From the NCBI RefSeq assembly GCF_024218775.1, contig NZ_CP100404.1:2108001-2172000 (forward strand): a stretch of DNA of 64,000 nucleotides, given 5' to 3'. The position numbers were made by a program, and so were the translations under genes. Within the stretch, counting starts at the first letter, position 1. Each line of letters begins with the position of its first letter. The stretch comes from Haloarcula marina (GTDB lineage: Archaea > Halobacteriota > Halobacteria > Halobacteriales > Haloarculaceae). This document shows positions 60,928-64,000 of this stretch, piece by piece. The notes below the pieces were generated by a model. It was not told where the DNA came from, did not search any database, and saw only the letters and a program-made list of their open reading frames with translations.

Positions 60928-61554
60928 ATGGACGCGAATCAGGAATCGATGTCGAACCCCTTCGGGATGGACGAGTCGTGTCAGAACTGCCCCGAACTGT
61001 GCGAGACGCGCGAGTCCGTCGTCCACGGCTACGGCGACGTGGGCGCGGAGTTCATCGTCCTCGGCGACTCGCCGAGCGAGGCGGCCGACCAGACGGGTCT
61101 GCCCTTCACTGGGGACAAGGAGCGCGAACTGCTGGACATCCTCCACGCCGTCGACATGGTCGAGGACCCCGACGCCGACCGGCCCGAGATGAAGAACACG
61201 TTCCTCACCTACGTCACCCGCTGTCGCCACCCCGACCGCGCGGCGACCGACGACGAGGTGGTGAACTGCGAACCGTACCTCAACAGCGAGATACGGATGA
61301 TCAACCCCGAACTCCTGCTTCCCGTTGGCCAGCGCCCCCTCGAAGAACTGGCCTTCGAGTACACCACGCTCAGCGAGGACGAACTCGATATCGAGGAGCG
61401 CCACGCGACGACGATTCGCGGCCGCGGGTTCGAGATTGTCCCGATGATACCGCCGGCCGAACAGACCGACGAGGAGCGTGAGGCGTTCCTCGAACACTTC
61501 AGCGACGTGCTCGGACAGGACTACCGACAGACGAAGGGTCGACGCGGGCGATAG
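60928..61554 (+). CDS. Uracil-DNA glycosylase family protein (iron-sulfur type)
   Basis: The 208-residue protein has an N-terminal Cys pair (CQNCPELCETRESVVHGYG), motif A (FIVLGDSPSEAADQTGLPFTG, described at residues ~43-63), and the later Cys in YVTRCRHPDR and VNCEPYL. This is the layout of family 4-like iron-sulfur UDGs, although GDSPS replaces the usual GEAPG. It removes uracil from DNA. Its start is 4 bp after the aroC stop, so it is co-transcribed with it. Confidence 0.88.
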   Translation: MDANQESMSNPFGMDESCQNCPELCETRESVVHGYGDVGAEFIVLGDSPSEAADQTGLPFTGDKERELLDILHAVDMVEDPDADRPEMKNTFLTYVTRCRHPDRAATDDEVVNCEPYLNSEIRMINPELLLPVGQRPLEELAFEYTTLSEDELDIEERHATTIRGRGFEIVPMIPPAEQTDEEREAFLEHFSDVLGQDYRQTKGRRGR

Positions 61555-61576
61555 CGGACCGTTCGTCGTTGCGCCC

Positions 61577-62005
61577 TCAGTCCGGCCCCCATTCCTCTCT
61601 GACCGCTTCCACCCGGTCGACCTCCGCCCGGAGGTCCGAGAGGTGCCAAACGACATCGGTCAGCGTAATCATCCCGACGAGGTCCACGCCGTCCATCGCG
61701 GGCACTTTCTTGACGCTCTCGTCGGCCATCCGCCGCGCGACGGTCGGAATGGCGGTGTCGGGTGTGGTCGTGACCACCGCCTGATGCCCGACTTCGCGGA
61801 CCGGAATCGACGAGAGCGGGGCGTCCGTCTCGCGTGCCGCCCGCAACACGTCGGACTCGGTGACGATGCCCAGCGGCGTCTCGTCACCGTCCACGACGAT
61901 AGCCGACCCGACGCCGCGAGTGAGCAGTCGGTCGGCGACGGTCCCGAGCGTCGCGTCGAGGCCGACGGTGACCACGTCCGTCGACATGAGCTCCCGGACG
62001 AGCAT
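61577..62005 (-). CDS. CBS-domain pair protein
   Basis: The 142-residue protein has two CBS domains: LVRELMSTDVVTVGLDATLG (1-60) ending GIVTESDVL, and VREVGHQAVVTTTPDTAIP (70-125) ending GMITLTDVV. CBS pairs bind adenosine nucleotides or S-adenosylmethionine and regulate partners. The start at 62005 excludes an Arg-rich upstream stretch. No partner is adjacent. Confidence 0.9.
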   Translation of the reverse strand: MLVRELMSTDVVTVGLDATLGTVADRLLTRGVGSAIVVDGDETPLGIVTESDVLRAARETDAPLSSIPVREVGHQAVVTTTPDTAIPTVARRMADESVKKVPAMDGVDLVGMITLTDVVWHLSDLRAEVDRVEAVREEWGPD

Positions 62006-62085
62006 ACGCCGGATTGGCCGTCCGGCGTGATAAGTCCCGCCGCGAGAGCGGAACCGACTAACCACCGACGCCCCCAGAGAGAGGT

Positions 62086-62838
62086 ATGACTACGGTTGCA
62101 GTACTCGCGGACCCGCCAGTAGACGGGTTCGTCCTCCCCGAACTCGCGGCGGGACCGCTCGACGAGTCCGAGGCGTCGGCCCTCTACGCGGCGATGCTCG
62201 CGGACGTGTGTCGCGCCATCGAGGCCAGCGGCGCGGACCTCCTCGTCAACTACCGCTCGGCCGATAACGTTCCCGACGGGGTCGACCCCGAAGCGGCGGT
62301 CAGCGAGGTGCTGGACGAGGCCCTCGACGCGCCCGCCGAGGCCCGCTACGAGGTGCAGGTCGGGTCGACGTTCGCCGCGCGCGTCGGCAACACGGTCACC
62401 CACCTGCTCGAACGCGAGCAAGTGACCACCGCCGCGGCCGTCGAACCGACCGCCGGACTCCTCGCTCGCCAGCAGATAGACAGCGCCGCGATGAAACTCC
62501 GCTCGTCGGACGTGGTCCTCGGTCCGGGAACGGACGGCCGCGTCTACTACGCCGGGTTCAGCGCCCCCATCGACTTCGAGGAGGCCTACGCGACGCCCGC
62601 CGTCGAGACGCTGGTCGACCGGGCGGCCGACGCCGGGATGCGCGTCGATTTCCTCCCGACCGTCCCGACCGTCGAGACGCCCGCCGACCTGCTGACCGTC
62701 GTTCCGTGGCTTCGCGCCCGCCGCCGGGCCGAACGCGTGGTCCCGCCGCGGACGACGACGCTCGTCCAAGAGTTGGGCCTGCGCGTGCGCGACGGCGACG
62801 ACGGCCCCGAACTGGTCCGCCAGACCGACAACTCTTAG
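62086..62838 (+). CDS. DUF2064-like GT-A fold protein
   Basis: A 250-residue protein with TTVAVLADPPVDGFVLPELA, ESEASALYAAMLADVCRAIE and DVVLGPGTDGRVYYAGFSAP. This matches the DUF2064/CofC-like group of nucleotide-sugar-transferase folds, but the usual catalytic Asp motif is not obvious, so a nucleotidyl- or glycosyl-transfer role is uncertain. It is divergent from the CBS gene and 26 bp before the tRNA-Ser gene. Confidence 0.7.
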   Translation: MTTVAVLADPPVDGFVLPELAAGPLDESEASALYAAMLADVCRAIEASGADLLVNYRSADNVPDGVDPEAAVSEVLDEALDAPAEARYEVQVGSTFAARVGNTVTHLLEREQVTTAAAVEPTAGLLARQQIDSAAMKLRSSDVVLGPGTDGRVYYAGFSAPIDFEEAYATPAVETLVDRAADAGMRVDFLPTVPTVETPADLLTVVPWLRARRRAERVVPPRTTTLVQELGLRVRDGDDGPELVRQTDNS

Positions 62839-62864
62839 AGGACCCGCCCGGTAGGCGGATTTGC

Positions 62865-62948
62865 GGTGGGGTGGCAGAGCGGCCTATTGCGCCTGCCTTG
62901 AAAGCAGGTATCCTCACGGATTCCTGGGTTCAAATCCCAGCCCCACCG
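62865..62948 (+). tRNA. tRNA-Ser (anticodon UGA)
   Basis: The 84-nt tRNA has acceptor ggtgggg pairing with ccccacc, discriminator G (typical for serine), anticodon stem cctgc/gcagg with loop cttgaaa (anticodon TGA), a class II variable arm (tatcctcacggat) and T arm ctggg-ttcaaat-cccag. No intron and no encoded CCA. It reads UCA. Two tandem partial copies of its 3' end follow. Confidence 0.96.
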
Positions 62949-63174
62949 CTTCTCTGCGAACGACAGTGAGTAGTGAGCGGTACAACTGGATTTGACCCCT
63001 GGAAGTCGCAGCGCACGAACGGAGTGAGTGTGATCGTCTTCCTCCGGTTCAAATCCCAGCCCCACCGCTTCTGAGGGACCGAACGTGAGTGAAGAGCGGT
63101 GCCCTTGGCGATTTGAACTACGGCAGACCGAACGGAGTGATGTCTGGCATCGAGTTCGAATCCCGGCCCCACCG
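62927..63174 (+). repeat. Tandem 3'-end copies of tRNA-Ser
   Basis: The last 22 nt of the tRNA plus 5 flanking nt (62927-62953, including ttcaaatcccagccccaccg) recur perfectly at 63046-63072, and a diverged copy (gttcgaatcccggccccacc) lies at 63154-63174. Units are about 119 and 107 bp long. The spacers also share pieces: gaacggagtga in both, and gtgagt...gagcggt after each copy. Only the T arm and 3' acceptor strand are repeated, so these are not functional tRNAs. Confidence 0.85.
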
Positions 63175-63374
63175 TTTTGCTCCGAATAACCGCGCGAGAG
63201 TGGCGCACTCCCAGCCCACAGGGAGTAGTCGACGACAACCGAGACGGTCGACGGTGGCTCACGACCCGCACAGACAGCCACGGTAAGCCGAGCATATCCC
63301 CGTCGAGGGAAACTACAAACCAAGTGAGAGTAATCGGGCGGTTTTAAGCCGTTGCTGTGGTTCAGCAACACGTG
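63175..63374. other. Intergenic region with promoter of the secreted protein
   Basis: Beyond the repeats, these 200 bp hold no gene I can support. A TATA-like ggttttaag (63340-63348) lies about 28 bp before the ATG at 63375, predicting a near-leaderless mRNA. Confidence 0.5.
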
Positions 63375-64000
63375 ATGCAGCGACTGATTCGGTCCCCCGA
63401 ACACAGCGGTACACAGATACTCGCCGTCGGGATGGTCCTCCTCTTGCTGTCGACGGCCGTCGGAACGGCGGCGGCCGCGCCCCGCCTCTTCGTAAGCGGC
63501 GGGTCCTTAGAGGACAGGACGACCCTCGTCGGCGACGATTTCGACGTGAACGTCACAGTGAAAAACACTGGCTCCGACGGCGGTGCACTCAACGTCGGTA
63601 TCCAGCGAAACGGGTCGAAGATAGCCGAACACCGCGTCGTCGTCCCGAGCGACGAGACGCGGCGGTTCACCGAGACGGTACAGTTCGACGAACCGGGGAA
63701 GTACGTCATCGATGCCGGGAACCGGGAGTTAGGGACGGTACGTGTCCTCCCGGCGGCGGCGTCGGTGGTGAACAACACCGCGACCCATCGGACCGTCGAA
63801 GCGCGCGCTGGGAGCGTGCCGACGACGGAGCCGTACACCTTCTCGTTCCCCGAGTCGAACCACTCCGTCGCGGTCGAATCGTGGACCGTCGAGGCGAACC
63901 AAGAGCAGTTCACCCAGCGGGTGACCACCTACGACGAACCCCTGGCCTCGGAGGCGCAACTCCCGAGTAAGGCGGCGAACGTCGTCGGCGTCGTCACCGT
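63375..64000 (+). CDS. Secreted protein with CARDB-like domain (3' end outside window)
   Basis: The open frame from ATG 63375 (or GTG 63372) runs to the right edge for 208 codons. It starts with a Sec signal peptide (VGMVLLLLSTAVGTAAAA, cleavage near residue 36) and continues with a beta-sandwich (FVSGGSLEDRTTLVGDDFDV, NVTVKNTGSDGGALNVGIQR) typical of CARDB/APHP cell-surface modules, then a Thr/Ser-rich segment. It is likely exported; the rest of the protein and any anchor are unknown. Confidence 0.85.
   Translation, partial: MQRLIRSPEHSGTQILAVGMVLLLLSTAVGTAAAAPRLFVSGGSLEDRTTLVGDDFDVNVTVKNTGSDGGALNVGIQRNGSKIAEHRVVVPSDETRRFTETVQFDEPGKYVIDAGNRELGTVRVLPAAASVVNNTATHRTVEARAGSVPTTEPYTFSFPESNHSVAVESWTVEANQEQFTQRVTTYDEPLASEAQLPSKAANVVGVVT

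Noticed and set aside
63001..63180. Extra tRNA genes downstream of tRNA-Ser
   Set aside because: Only the T arm and the 3' strand of the acceptor are present; no D arm, anticodon arm or 5' acceptor strand can be folded.

Overview
The window is chromosomal DNA of a haloarchaeon (class Halobacteria). The evidence is the very high GC content, the acidic proteomes in every frame I accept, near-leaderless genes with TATA boxes about 26 to 30 bp before the start codon, and many haloarchaeal signature families (UPF0179, DUF63, DUF5820-, DUF5799- and DUF5779-like proteins, amphi-Trp, HalOD1, TbsP, archaeal PriS-GINS). I cannot name the genus. There are no insertion sequences, integrases, CRISPR arrays or rRNA genes. 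About 78 protein genes and two tRNA genes cover almost all of the sequence.

Layout. 1-9 kb: serine kinase PrkA (cut by the left edge), small conserved haloarchaeal genes, tRNA-Leu(CAA), an inositol-monophosphatase-family enzyme, a DUF63 membrane protein and a YcaO enzyme behind a TbsP-like regulator. 10-16 kb: a CHAT (caspase-like) protease, one-carbon metabolism (glyA, folD) and a Nudix hydrolase. 16-24 kb: a candidate small structured RNA, a PadR regulator with a likely operator, AI-2E and MgtC membrane proteins, a sensor histidine kinase and mutY. 24-34 kb: thymidine kinase, a RecJ-like DHH protein whose catalytic motifs look lost, DoxX and DUF502 membrane proteins, and the replication pair priS-gins. 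34-42.5 kb: TspO, an HtrA-like lipoprotein protease, UlaG-type hydrolase, OsmC, and a fructose-type glycolytic group (class I aldolase, PfkB-like kinase, 1-phosphofructokinase, GlpR).

42.5-51.7 kb holds the branched-chain amino-acid cluster on the minus strand, in transcription order leuA, ilvB, ilvN, ilvC, a small unknown gene, leuC, leuD, a membrane protein and leuB. Most genes overlap by 4 to 8 bp, so translation is probably coupled. Upstream of ilvB is a separate promoter followed at once by a 28-codon reading frame that ends in a Leu-Leu-Leu, Val, Ile-Val, Val run and whose stop codon lies inside a hairpin. This looks like an attenuator-type leader peptide and is the most interesting signal in the window. 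The start of leuA is also odd: its only in-frame start codon lies in the promoter, while a +1-shifted frame begins with ATG just after the predicted transcription start.

51.8-64 kb: assorted conserved genes including a JAMM-like protein missing one metal ligand, an Xaa-Pro-type peptidase, aroA and aroC flanking three signalling/regulatory genes, a uracil-DNA glycosylase, and tRNA-Ser(UGA) followed by two tandem copies of its own 3' end. A secreted protein is cut by the right edge.
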